Below are positions 34,046 through 42,798 of a stretch of DNA of 64,000 nt, piece by piece (position 1 is the first letter of the stretch; every line of letters begins with the position of its first letter). A program made the translations under genes and the position numbers. The notes under the pieces are model-generated. The model had not been told where the DNA came from and did not search any database. It saw only the letters and a list, made by a program, of their open reading frames with translations. The stretch comes from Methanosphaera sp. WGK6 (GTDB lineage: Archaea > Methanobacteriota > Methanobacteria > Methanobacteriales > Methanobacteriaceae), in the NCBI RefSeq assembly GCF_001729965.1, contig NZ_JRWK01000003.1:62001-126000 (forward strand), given 5' to 3'.

Positions 34046-35214
34046 CTTTGGATGTTAGCTTTTTCTAATATTTCATCAAATTTTGCATTGGTGATTTCTT
34101 CACCTTTTTCACGTTCTTCTTTAACAAGAGTTACAATCTCTAATAGTTTTTCATTATCTACTTGAATGTTTAAAGTATCTAATTTTTCTTCTATCGCGGA
34201 TTTACCTGAGTGTTTTCCAAGTACGATTTGTCTTTTAGTTCCTATCATTTCTGGAATGTATGGTTCGTAGGATAATGGATTTTGAAGTATTGCATCTACA
34301 TGTATTCCTGATTCATGTCTAAATACATTGTTACCTACTACTGCTTTACTATCAGGTATTGGTATTTCACTGTATTTTGATACCATTTGTGATAATTCAT
34401 TAATAACTGTGGTATTAAGACCTAAATCTTTATTGTATAAAAGTTTTAATGCCATTATTAGTTCTTCAAGTGATGCATTTCCTGCTCTTTCACCTATACC
34501 ATTTACTGTTGTGGATATAGCAGAAGCACCTTCAAATAATCCTGCAATAGAGTTTGTTACAGCCATTCCAAAGTCATTATGACAATGTAGTGCTATTTCA
34601 ATATCTAATTCTTTTCTAATATTTCTAACTAAATATTGCATTGCATAGGGGTTGATAGATCCTGTAGTATCTGCAATGTGGATTCTATCTGCTTTATGTT
34701 CTTGTGCTTGTTTATATACTTCAATTAGTTTTGGTAATTCTGTTCTTGTTGCATCTTCAGCAGAGAATGCTACAAATAAACCATGGTCTTTCCCATAATC
34801 CACGGCATCCATACATATTTTATTAACTTCTTCTCGAGGTTTATCTATTTTAACTTCTAAGTGTAAATCTGATAATCCCATAAATGTAATTATTCCATCT
34901 ACATCAGCATCTAATGCTTTATCTATATCTTCTTGTTTTGCTCTAGTTAAACAAATAATACTAGCATCTAAACCTTCATTAGCTATTCTTTTAACAGCTT
35001 CTTTCTCATTCTCAGATACTCTTGGAAAACCTGCCTCTATTTGTGGAATTCCTAATTCATCAAGTTTTCTTGCAATTTCTAGTTTTTCATCTAATGAAAA
35101 ACAGACACCAGGGGTTTGTTCTCCATCTCGTAGTGTAGTATCATATATATTTATTTTATCAGGTAGGTTGTATTCTACTTCTTCATTATATATACTTACA
35201 AATCGGTCCTTAAT
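34042..35214 (-). CDS. aksA: Homocitrate synthase-like (AksA/NifV/LeuA family), ATT start
   Basis: 390 residues when read from ATT at 35214. The frame upstream of the first ordinary start (ATG 34881) encodes essential parts of the enzyme: DTTLRDGEQTPG (about residues 25-36) and LDELGIPQIEAGFP, the DRE-TIM metallolyase signature. No in-frame ATG, GTG or TTG precedes them back to the previous stop, but GAGGAGG at 35223-35229 lies eight bases before the ATT. HCHNDFGMAVTNS supplies metal ligands. The length, without the C-terminal regulatory domain of leucine-pathway LeuA, and the neighbouring aconitase-type gene favour AksA, which condenses 2-oxoglutarate with acetyl-CoA in coenzyme B synthesis. 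Citramalate or isopropylmalate synthase activity is the main alternative. Confidence 0.8.
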   Translation of the reverse strand: MKDRFVSIYNEEVEYNLPDKINIYDTTLRDGEQTPGVCFSLDEKLEIARKLDELGIPQIEAGFPRVSENEKEAVKRIANEGLDASIICLTRAKQEDIDKALDADVDGIITFMGLSDLHLEVKIDKPREEVNKICMDAVDYGKDHGLFVAFSAEDATRTELPKLIEVYKQAQEHKADRIHIADTTGSINPYAMQYLVRNIRKELDIEIALHCHNDFGMAVTNSIAGLFEGASAISTTVNGIGERAGNASLEELIMALKLLYNKDLGLNTTVINELSQMVSKYSEIPIPDSKAVVGNNVFRHESGIHVDAILQNPLSYEPYIPEMIGTKRQIVLGKHSGKSAIEEKLDTLNIQVDNEKLLEIVTLVKEEREKGEEITNAKFDEILEKANIQR

Positions 35215-35229
35215 TTTAATTGCCTCCTC
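35212..35229 (-). promoter_or_regulatory. Shine-Dalgarno plus ATT start codon of aksA
   Basis: On the minus strand GAGGAGG (35229-35223), eight bases, then ATT (35214-35212). No canonical start lies in frame in this region although the coding frame is unmistakable downstream. Another ATT six bases nearer the SD (35220) is too close to be used. Confidence 0.6.
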
Positions 35230-35364
35230 ATTTGCAATAATTTTATTTTTTTGGAATTTGAAGTGTAATAATAATTGTTTTATTTTTATATTTAAAAGAA
35301 AATTAATTTTATTTAATATGTTAAATTATATATGTATATTATTTTTTTTAATTAATATTATTTG

Positions 35365-35907
35365 TTATTCAAGTTGTTCTAATAATCCTAGATATGAAGT
35401 TCTTTCAAAACCTGATGTTATATCCATTTTCTTAAATACTTCTATTATATTGTTTCTAATTTCTTCAATATCACTATCTTCTTCAGCAACGTATTCTATT
35501 TCCATATAATATCCTAACTTATTTAATTTATCTAAAGTTATAGTATATTCATCATACTTAAATATGCGTCTAACTTTATTTACAATAGCTGTTGGTCTAA
35601 AACCTAATTTCACGAGAATTTCAGTCATATTTTCTGTATTATCAATTTCCACTTCTACTTCTTTTCGAGTTTTACTTTTTGAATCTAATTTAGGTCCTTT
35701 GTATGTTAATATACATTTAAATTCTTCACCATTAGGTATTTCTCTAATTCTTAGAGCTTCATCACTTTTTTTAAAGTCTTTTTCTGATGAATTAAAATAT
35801 ATATCATGCTGTTTTTCACTATGAGAATAAATTCCACCAATTTCTTTAATTTTTTCTAGAGCTGTTATTTTATCATTTATTTTAGCTTTCATTTCTACTT
35901 CAATCAT
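35365..35907 (-). CDS. CYTH-domain protein, CyaB/ThTPase-like
   Basis: 180 residues. MIEVEMKAKI gives the ExExK signature of the CYTH fold, and the tunnel residues follow in QHDIYFN, ALRIRE, LTYKGPK, EVEVEI and YYMEIEY. Members hydrolyse triphosphates (thiamine triphosphatase, tripolyphosphatase) or, in some bacteria, act as class IV adenylate cyclase. In archaea the real substrate is unsettled. It stands alone, divergent from tbp and 151 bases away from the aksA start region. The start ATG is supported by the conserved N-terminal motif. Confidence 0.85.
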   Translation of the reverse strand: MIEVEMKAKINDKITALEKIKEIGGIYSHSEKQHDIYFNSSEKDFKKSDEALRIREIPNGEEFKCILTYKGPKLDSKSKTRKEVEVEIDNTENMTEILVKLGFRPTAIVNKVRRIFKYDEYTITLDKLNKLGYYMEIEYVAEEDSDIEEIRNNIIEVFKKMDITSGFERTSYLGLLEQLE

Positions 35908-36242
35908 ACTATCACTATTGTTTAATATGTTAGTGTTTTATTATTTTTATTCTTTTTACACTTTTAATTGATAGGTATATTTATAAAGTAAAAAGATACA
36001 TATATAAATACATAATATGTTATTTGGTATTTTTTTTAAAAAAGATAATATAAAAAAAACTAAAATGAGTGATTGTAGTAAAAGTTTCTTAAACCCCAAG
36101 ATATGGATTAAAATTTTCTAAGAAATAACTTTTTATAAATTATTATTTATTTATAATTATGGTACTTAACTATTTTATTAATAGTAATCTCTCGTTACAT
36201 ATTTAATGCTAAATTTTTTATCACTTAAATGGAGGAGAAATA
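35908..36242. other. Divergent control region cyaB-like / tbp
   Basis: 335 bases. Plus-strand TATA-like TTTATAAATTA at about 36131-36141 and SD GGAGGAG at 36231-36237 serve tbp, leaving a leader of roughly 80 bases. On the minus strand TTTATATATGTATC around 35997-36010 may serve the CYTH gene. No gene is seen. Confidence 0.45.
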
Positions 36243-36794
36243 ATGGCAGATGTAGAAATTAAAGTTGAAAATATCGTAGCATCCGCAACTTTAGGTAAAT
36301 CATTAGAATTACCTAGAATCGCACCAGCTTTAGAAAATGTTGAATACAATTTAGAACAATTTCCTGGATTAGTATTTAAACTTAAAGACCCTAAAACTGC
36401 TGCTTTAATATTTGGATCTGGTAAATTAGTATGTACTGGAGCAAAGTGCATTGAAGACTCTATAAAAGCAATTCACATGACTGTAGATAGAATAAGAGAG
36501 TTAGATACAGAAATACCAGAAGAATTTGAAATAAAAATTCAAAATATAGTTGCATCAGCAAACCTAGGTAAAGTTCTAAATCTAGAAGCAGTTGCATTAG
36601 ATTTAGAAAATACTGAATATGAACCAGAACAATTCCCTGGTTTAGTATACAGATTATCTGATCCAAAAGTAGTATTATTATTATTTGGATCTGGTAAAGT
36701 AGTATGTACTGGAGCAAAAACAGCAGATCAAGCTTTATTAGGTGTTCAAAAAACTAAAGAAAGATTAATTGAATTATACCTAATTGAAGAGTAG
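36243..36794 (+). CDS. tbp: TATA-box-binding protein
   Basis: 183 residues made of two imperfect repeats: IVASATLGKSLELPRIA (from about residue 11) and IVASANLGKVLNLEAVA (from about 101), each followed by EQFPGLV and a FGSGKLVCTGAK / FGSGKVVCTGAK strand. This is the saddle-shaped TBP that binds the promoter TATA box and recruits TFB and RNA polymerase. GGAGGAG lies just before the ATG. The C terminus is short (LYLIEE), without the acidic tail of some archaeal TBPs. Monocistronic by its surroundings. Confidence 0.97.
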   Translation: MADVEIKVENIVASATLGKSLELPRIAPALENVEYNLEQFPGLVFKLKDPKTAALIFGSGKLVCTGAKCIEDSIKAIHMTVDRIRELDTEIPEEFEIKIQNIVASANLGKVLNLEAVALDLENTEYEPEQFPGLVYRLSDPKVVLLLFGSGKVVCTGAKTADQALLGVQKTKERLIELYLIEE

Positions 36795-37053
36795 ATTTAC
36801 TATAAATGAATCCAATATTAATGAGATAATTTATTTATACTCCAACAAAATAATCCCCCAACATAAACACCCACAACAATCAATAAAAAAAATAAGATGA
36901 AAAAAAGGTAAAATAAATTTATTAAGAAAAACAAATAGAAAATATAAGAATAATATTCTTAAAAAAAATCTAATATAATAAATAAAATGATTAATAATAC
37001 CTCAATTAATTTATCATTCTTGTTTTATTTTATTAAAAAAAATCGGTGATTTT

Positions 37054-38685
37054 TTGATTAAATTGGTAGTATTTGATCTAGACAATGTCTTAATAGACAC
37101 GGAAACAATAGATGAAATAGCAAAAATAAAAGGTATTGAAAACGAAATAAGTGACATAACATTACAAGCAATGCAAGGAAAAATTCCTTTTGAAGAATCA
37201 ATAAGACAAAGAGTTAAAAAACTAGAAGGCATAAGTACTGAAGAGATAGATGAAGCATTAAGAGATATACCCCTTAACAATGGTGCAATAGAAACAGCAT
37301 CAGAATTAAAAAAACAGGGATATAAAATTGCTATCATCACAGGAAGCTTTGATGTTATGGCTGAAAGAATAAAAGAAGAAATAGATGCTGATTATGCATT
37401 CTGTAATATTCTAGAAGTAGAAAATGGAAAACTTACTGGAGAAGTTTCAGGACCATTAGTAACACAAAACAAAGTTGATGTACTTAGACAATTAGTCGAT
37501 GACATAGGAATAACATTGGATGAATGTGCCGCAATTGGTGACGGGGCAAATGACCTTGAAATGATTAAAAATGCTAAAATAGGAATAGCATTTAACGCAA
37601 AACCAATCTTAAGAGAAAATGCTGATTTTGAAATAAATGAAAAAGACCTAAGGAAGGTACTTGATATAATGGCAGACGAAGAAAAAATTACTCAAGAAGA
37701 AGTAGTAGAAGAAACAATTGAACAAGAACCAGAAGTAACTGAAAACACCACTACTGAAGAAGAAATAGTAGCAGAAGAAGAAACTGAAGCTACAGAAGAA
37801 GTTGAAGAAACAGAAGAAGCTACAGAAGATGCTTCAGAAGAAGAAACAATTGATTACTCAATACTCAACTTCCAACAATTACTTCAATGTAAAAGAACTT
37901 TAGAAGCTGAACTCACAGATCTCAAAAATGTAAGAGATAAAATGAATGAAGAAACTAAAGAATTCAGAAAAGAACGTGACGAATTAAATCAACAACTCAA
38001 AGACACATTAAAAATAGCTTTAGAGAAAAGAAACACTCGTGACGAAATAAACAAAGAAGTAAGAGAAAACAAAAATCTCAGAAACGAATGCAATGAAGAA
38101 CTCAAAAAAGTAGAATGGAATTCTGGTAAAAAAGAAATCTCAAATATACAAGCAGAAATCAATAAAATTGATAAAACAATACAAACAAAAGTATTAGACA
38201 TCAGAAAAGAAAATGAGCTTGTAAAAAGAGTATCTGATTTAACAAAACAACTCAAAAAAATTCAAAGTGATGAAGAAGAAGAAAAAACAGCAGCTCAATT
38301 AAAAGAAAAATCAGAACAATTCCATCAAAAAGTAGTAGAATTATCTGACAAAGCACAAGCAATACATGAAGAAATGATTGAATACTTCAATCAAATAGAT
38401 GGAATCAGAGAAAAAGCTGATGCAAAACACCAAGACTTCATAAATTCCAGAAACAATGCTACAGCAAAACATGAAGAAGTTAAAGCAAAACTTTCTGAAA
38501 TTAGAAAAGTTAATAAATTCATGGATCAAGCTAAAGCAGCTCCTAAAGGAAGAAAAGCTGAAGAAAAATCAGATAATGATGTAAGAGAAAAAGAAGAAGC
38601 AGAAGAAATCTTCCAAAAATTCAAAGATGGTAAAAAATTAACCACAGATGAATTCTTATTACTTCAAAAATATAATATAATGTAA
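37054..38685 (+). CDS. SerB-like HAD phosphatase fused to a long coiled coil
   Basis: 543 residues in two parts. Residues 1-210 are a HAD hydrolase of the phosphoserine phosphatase type: FDLDNVLID (nucleophile Asp), IITGSFD, and GDGANDLEMI (metal-binding Asp). The expected SerB motif DxDGT has Asn in place of Gly-Thr (DLDNVL). A Glu/Thr-rich acidic linker (about 210-270) leads to a highly charged coiled coil (about 275-520) like the free-standing archaeal coiled-coil proteins of COG1340. The C terminus FKDGKKLTTDEFLLLQKYNI is also typical of those. Phosphoserine phosphatase activity is plausible but not certain. Start is TTG with GGTGA four bases upstream. Confidence 0.8.
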   Translation: MIKLVVFDLDNVLIDTETIDEIAKIKGIENEISDITLQAMQGKIPFEESIRQRVKKLEGISTEEIDEALRDIPLNNGAIETASELKKQGYKIAIITGSFDVMAERIKEEIDADYAFCNILEVENGKLTGEVSGPLVTQNKVDVLRQLVDDIGITLDECAAIGDGANDLEMIKNAKIGIAFNAKPILRENADFEINEKDLRKVLDIMADEEKITQEEVVEETIEQEPEVTENTTTEEEIVAEEETEATEEVEETEEATEDASEEETIDYSILNFQQLLQCKRTLEAELTDLKNVRDKMNEETKEFRKERDELNQQLKDTLKIALEKRNTRDEINKEVRENKNLRNECNEELKKVEWNSGKKEISNIQAEINKIDKTIQTKVLDIRKENELVKRVSDLTKQLKKIQSDEEEEKTAAQLKEKSEQFHQKVVELSDKAQAIHEEMIEYFNQIDGIREKADAKHQDFINSRNNATAKHEEVKAKLSEIRKVNKFMDQAKAAPKGRKAEEKSDNDVREKEEAEEIFQKFKDGKKLTTDEFLLLQKYNIM

Positions 38686-38898
38686 TTTTGATTTCTTCAA
38701 TCTCCTTCTTTTTAGTAGAGATTACAATTAATATGGTATAAAATGGGGTTTATCATTAAAATTGTTTTTATTGGTATAGTATCATATTAATTTTTTATTA
38801 TTTTTTTAATAATCTTATCTTAACCCTAAAATAATTTTTTTAACATAATACATTATTTTTCAAAAAAAGTTTAAAAAAAGAAGTATTTTTGTATATTA

Positions 38899-41614
38899 TT
38901 AAATTTCTTCAGATGAAGATATTCCATTTTCTTTGTTAATTTTAATAATATTATTTGCTAAGGGTTCCATTTCATTATCATGTGTAACAACTATCATTTG
39001 TGGAACAAAATTAATTTTACCAATAATATCAACTAATTCTTTTCTACGTTCTTCGTCAAGATGTATTGTAGGTTCATCTAGAATTAATAGTTCTGTTTTA
39101 TTTTTAGTAATTACTTTAGCAATACCTAATCTTAATGAAAGGGCAAGTGCAATTCTTTCTCCACCACTAATCATGTTTAAATTAAGAGTGCTATTTCCAT
39201 TTTTTACAGTAATACTGTAATCTTCATCTAATTTTATTTCAGGATATGGGAAATCAAATTCATTAAATAAGTTCATAGTATTTTTTTCGATTTGTGGTTT
39301 AATTGAATTTCTTAAATCTTTCTGAGCACCATCTTTACTATATACTTCTCTGATTTTAGTTAATAATTTAATATATTCTGTGAGATTATTTTGTTCTAAT
39401 TTAATTTGGTCTAGTTCTTTAATTTTTTCTGTTTTTTCACTTAATCTTTCTTTATCACTAGTTCTGTTTGATTCTTCAACTGCTAGATTTGTTTTAATTT
39501 CATTGAGTTTTTTATCACATAATGTATATTTATTATGTATTTTTTCATGTTCTTCAAAGTCATAGGATAATTCATGAATTTTTGATGAAATATCTTGAAT
39601 AGTTATATGGTCTTGTTTTATTTGCTCACTTGTATCTTGTTGTTCGTGTAATAATTGTTCTTTGTTTTGAATTTTACCAAGTAAGGTATGGTATTTTTGT
39701 TCTTGTTTTTCAAGGTGTTTAATGGTTCTATGAATATCATCTTTAACACGTACTGTTGTCATAATCTCCTTAATTTTATTTGTTTTTTCAACAATTTCAG
39801 ATTCATATTCATCTCTTTTTATTATAATATCCTCAATTGAAGGTAGAATGGCATATGTTTTAGTATAATGGATATGATTTTGGTAATTGTTTTCTAGTGA
39901 ATTTATCTGTTCTTTAATATTATTTATTTCAGATTGATTATCTTGATAGTCTTGTTCTATATTTAATCTACTTTTAAGATAATCTTTTATTTGACTAATG
40001 TCTTTATATAATTTAACTGATTCATTACTTCTATTTTTTAATAATGAAAGATCAATTTTTCCAACAGATTCTTCATATTCTTTTAATTCTTTTAATGAGG
40101 TATATTGTTTTTTATTTGCTTCTTTTAGTTCTTCAATTCTAGTTTCTGCATTTATTATTTCATTTTCATATTTTTGAGATAATTGTTCATGTTTTGAATG
40201 ACTTATTTCTGATTGGCATATTGGACATTTATCTTTTGTATTTTTGAGATCTTTTAGGGATTTTTTAATAGTTTTAATTGTAGATTCCAAGGAGCTTAGT
40301 TCTTTTTCATTGTTCATTATTTTCTTTTCAAGAATTTCTTTAAATGCATTATTTTTTTCTTTTTCATTTTGAACTATTTTTTCTATTTCTTCAAGACTGG
40401 TTAAGGTATCATTTTTGAAAATTTTTTGAATGTAATCTAGTTGGATTCTATTTTCTTTATTTATATTTTCTCTTTCATTTTGTTTGCTGTGTAGTTCTTG
40501 TTTTTTAAGTTCATTTATCTTTGTTTCTTCACTTAATTTAGTTTTATTCTCTTCAAGTTGAGCAAGTGTTTCTTTTAATTTCAAGTAATTATCATGGTCT
40601 TTTTGTGTATTTTTAATGTTATTTTCGGTTTCTGTAATGTGGGTTATTGTTTCATTTATTTGTTTTAATTGTTGGGTTAGTTGTGTTTGTTCTTGTTTTA
40701 TTTCTGTGATTTCTTTTAGTTTAGGTAAGGGTTTTATTTCTTTTTCTATTTTTTTTATTTTTTCTTCATCTGTAAGAATAGATTTAATTTCTGCATCTAT
40801 TTTCTCTTTTCGTTGTATTATTAGGTTTAGTGTTGTTTGTTTTTCTTTAAGTAAGTTCATTAGAGTATCATGTTCATTTTTCTTTAAATCACTTTTTTTT
40901 CATATTTATTTTATTTTGTTCTAGTTCTTGTTCTAGTTTTTCTTTATCTGAATTTAATGAGATTATACTTTTTTCGGTGTGTTTTATTTTTTTAGTTATG
41001 TATTCTTTGTCTTGAACTAGGTTGTCATATTCTGATAATTTCCCAATATTTTCTTGTTGTGTTTCTTTGTATGTGTCAATTAGTGTTTTTATTTCTTCCC
41101 ATGATTTTTCAAGAGCATCTAAATTTAATAGTTTGCTTATGAATTCTTTTCTCTCTGATGCTGTTTTTTCAACAAGATCAGTAATTTCACCTTGACGTAT
41201 ATAAACTGCATTTAGGAATGATTTTGAATCCATTTCAATTAGATTTTGAATTTCATGGTTAACAGTTCTATCTCCTTTGGCTTTCAAGTGATTTTTTCCA
41301 TTTTCTTGGAAATATAATTCAGCTACTGATTTACTTTTATTTTTTCCTCTTTCTATTTTATAATGAGTACCATTGTGTTCAAAATATAATGTTACTAACA
41401 TGTTTTCAATAACATCATTGGTTTTTGGAGATTTACGGATTAAATCATCTATTTTTCCTGTTGTATCTTTGAATAATGCATAACTAATAGCTTCAAGAAT
41501 TGTTGATTTTCCTGCACCATTTTCACCAAGTATTAGTGAAATACCTCTATTAAATTCAATTAGGGTATGTTCATATGATTTAAAATTTTTTAGTTCTAAT
41601 TTATTTAATATCAT
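38899..41614 (-). CDS. rad50: Rad50 DNA repair ATPase, interrupted by a frameshift
   Basis: Two adjacent frames together make one Rad50 of about 904 residues. The first (41614-40889) has the N-terminal ATPase half with GENGAGKST (Walker A) and YIRQGEI, then coiled coil, and ends with a stop just after MKKK. The second (continuing to 38899) holds coiled coil, the zinc-hook CPIC, ISGGERIALALSLRLG (signature) and LLILDEPTIHLD (Walker B). One base too many in the A8 tract at 40893-40900 (minus strand) causes the break: with seven A residues the frame runs straight through. Rad50 partners Mre11 in double-strand break processing; it is last in nurA-herA-mre11-rad50. Possibilities are a real mutation, transcript slippage or a sequencing error. 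AGGAGAATACC precedes the ATG. Confidence 0.85.
40893..40900 (-). other. A8 slippery tract at rad50 frame break
   Basis: Eight A residues on the coding strand (ATG, A8, GTG ATT). A run of seven joins the two rad50 frames without a stop; nine would also lead to a stop within two codons. A homopolymer of this length is prone to polymerase slippage and to sequencing errors. Confidence 0.7.
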
Positions 41615-41623
41615 GGTATTCTC

Positions 41624-42796
41624 CTAGTTTTCTTCTTTATGAAATAATTTATTGTAATATATATCAGCAACTTCTTTAGCATTATTTAAGTCTTTGATGG
41701 ATAGTTGCTTGTATAATTCAAGTCCTAGTGTTGCTATCTCTTCACCATAATCTGTTTCTAATTTTTCTTTTATAACATGTTCTGGTGTTAAATTATTTTC
41801 TTCAATGTTGTTTATTAGTTCATCATCATTTTGAGTAGGTTCAAATTTCATTCTAAGAGTTAATGTTATTTCACCTAATTCATTTTTTATTTTTTCATCT
41901 ACTTCTGACCTATCAAAATCACCATATCTTATAGTTAAATTAACAATAGGTTTTTTAAATCCATCAGCATTACTTTTTTCAATTTTATTTTTTAATTCTT
42001 CTAGTTCCACATCTAGATTTGGATAGTTAATTATTTCATTGAAGAATCCTCTTTTCAATTCTAAATTTATGAATTCTGGAGTTATTTTAGTGTCATCTAT
42101 TGTTATTAATGTATATCCTTTACCTGTTTTTAGGTAATCTTCCAGTTCAGCTTTTGTTCTAATTTCTGTAGAACCCGGGTATGATAATTGTCCATTCTTA
42201 AAAGTGTCCATTATACGATTATGTAAATGACCCATAGCATAATAATCATAACCATCGGGAATTGTATTTAATTCAAATTCTGGTTCGATTTGGAAATATT
42301 TTTGTAGAGAACCATGTAACATTAATATTTTCCATTTATATTCTTTAGATATCTCTGTTATTTCCAGTAATTTTTCATGGATTCTATTTTCCATATTTTT
42401 GGATAGATATGGTAATCCTCCAAGAAATATGGATTCTTCTAATATATAATGATTATTTTTTGTACTTATAATGTGGAAGTTTTCATTTTCAAATAATTCT
42501 TGTGGAAGGGTTGTGTTTTGTCTTTGAAGAATATCATGATTTCCAGCTATAACATATACTGGAATTCCATGTTTCATTAATTTTTCAAATCCTTTCTGGG
42601 CACATAGTATTGCTTTAATTGGTGGACGTGGTGTTTCAAATAAGTCACCTGCATGTAAAACATAATCTACTTCTTTTTTAATAATATCTTCAATTATATT
42701 TTCAAAAGCTTCATAATAGTCTTCTTCTCTTTCCAATAATCCATATTGTCTGTATCCAAGGTGTGTATCTGCAATGTGTGCTATTTTTATTGTCAT
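41624..42796 (-). CDS. mre11: Mre11 nuclease
   Basis: 390 residues. Metallophosphoesterase motifs are all present: HIADTHLGYRQYG (D-x-H), HAGDLFE (GD), AGNHDILQR (GNHD), MLHGS and GHLHNR. The C-terminal part is the DNA-binding capping and Rad50-contact region. Mre11 resects double-strand breaks with Rad50, HerA and NurA. It begins 2 bases after the herA stop codon and ends 9 bases before the rad50 start, so translation is coupled. Start ATG gives the normal family N terminus. Confidence 0.95.
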   Translation of the reverse strand: MTIKIAHIADTHLGYRQYGLLEREEDYYEAFENIIEDIIKKEVDYVLHAGDLFETPRPPIKAILCAQKGFEKLMKHGIPVYVIAGNHDILQRQNTTLPQELFENENFHIISTKNNHYILEESIFLGGLPYLSKNMENRIHEKLLEITEISKEYKWKILMLHGSLQKYFQIEPEFELNTIPDGYDYYAMGHLHNRIMDTFKNGQLSYPGSTEIRTKAELEDYLKTGKGYTLITIDDTKITPEFINLELKRGFFNEIINYPNLDVELEELKNKIEKSNADGFKKPIVNLTIRYGDFDRSEVDEKIKNELGEITLTLRMKFEPTQNDDELINNIEENNLTPEHVIKEKLETDYGEEIATLGLELYKQLSIKDLNNAKEVADIYYNKLFHKEEN

Positions 42797-42798
42797 TT

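Noticed and set aside
34042-34881. Short 279-residue condensing enzyme starting at ATG 34881
   Set aside because: The catalytic DTTLRDGEQ motif lies upstream in the same open frame, so this would be an inactive fragment.
38686-38898. Possible RNA gene between the SerB fusion and rad50
   Set aside because: Only convergent T-rich terminator-like DNA; no consistent base-paired structure found by eye.
40889-41614. Programmed ribosomal frameshift in rad50 as a firm claim
   Set aside because: Only an A8 run is seen, with no downstream structure or stimulatory signal; mutation or sequencing error is at least as likely.
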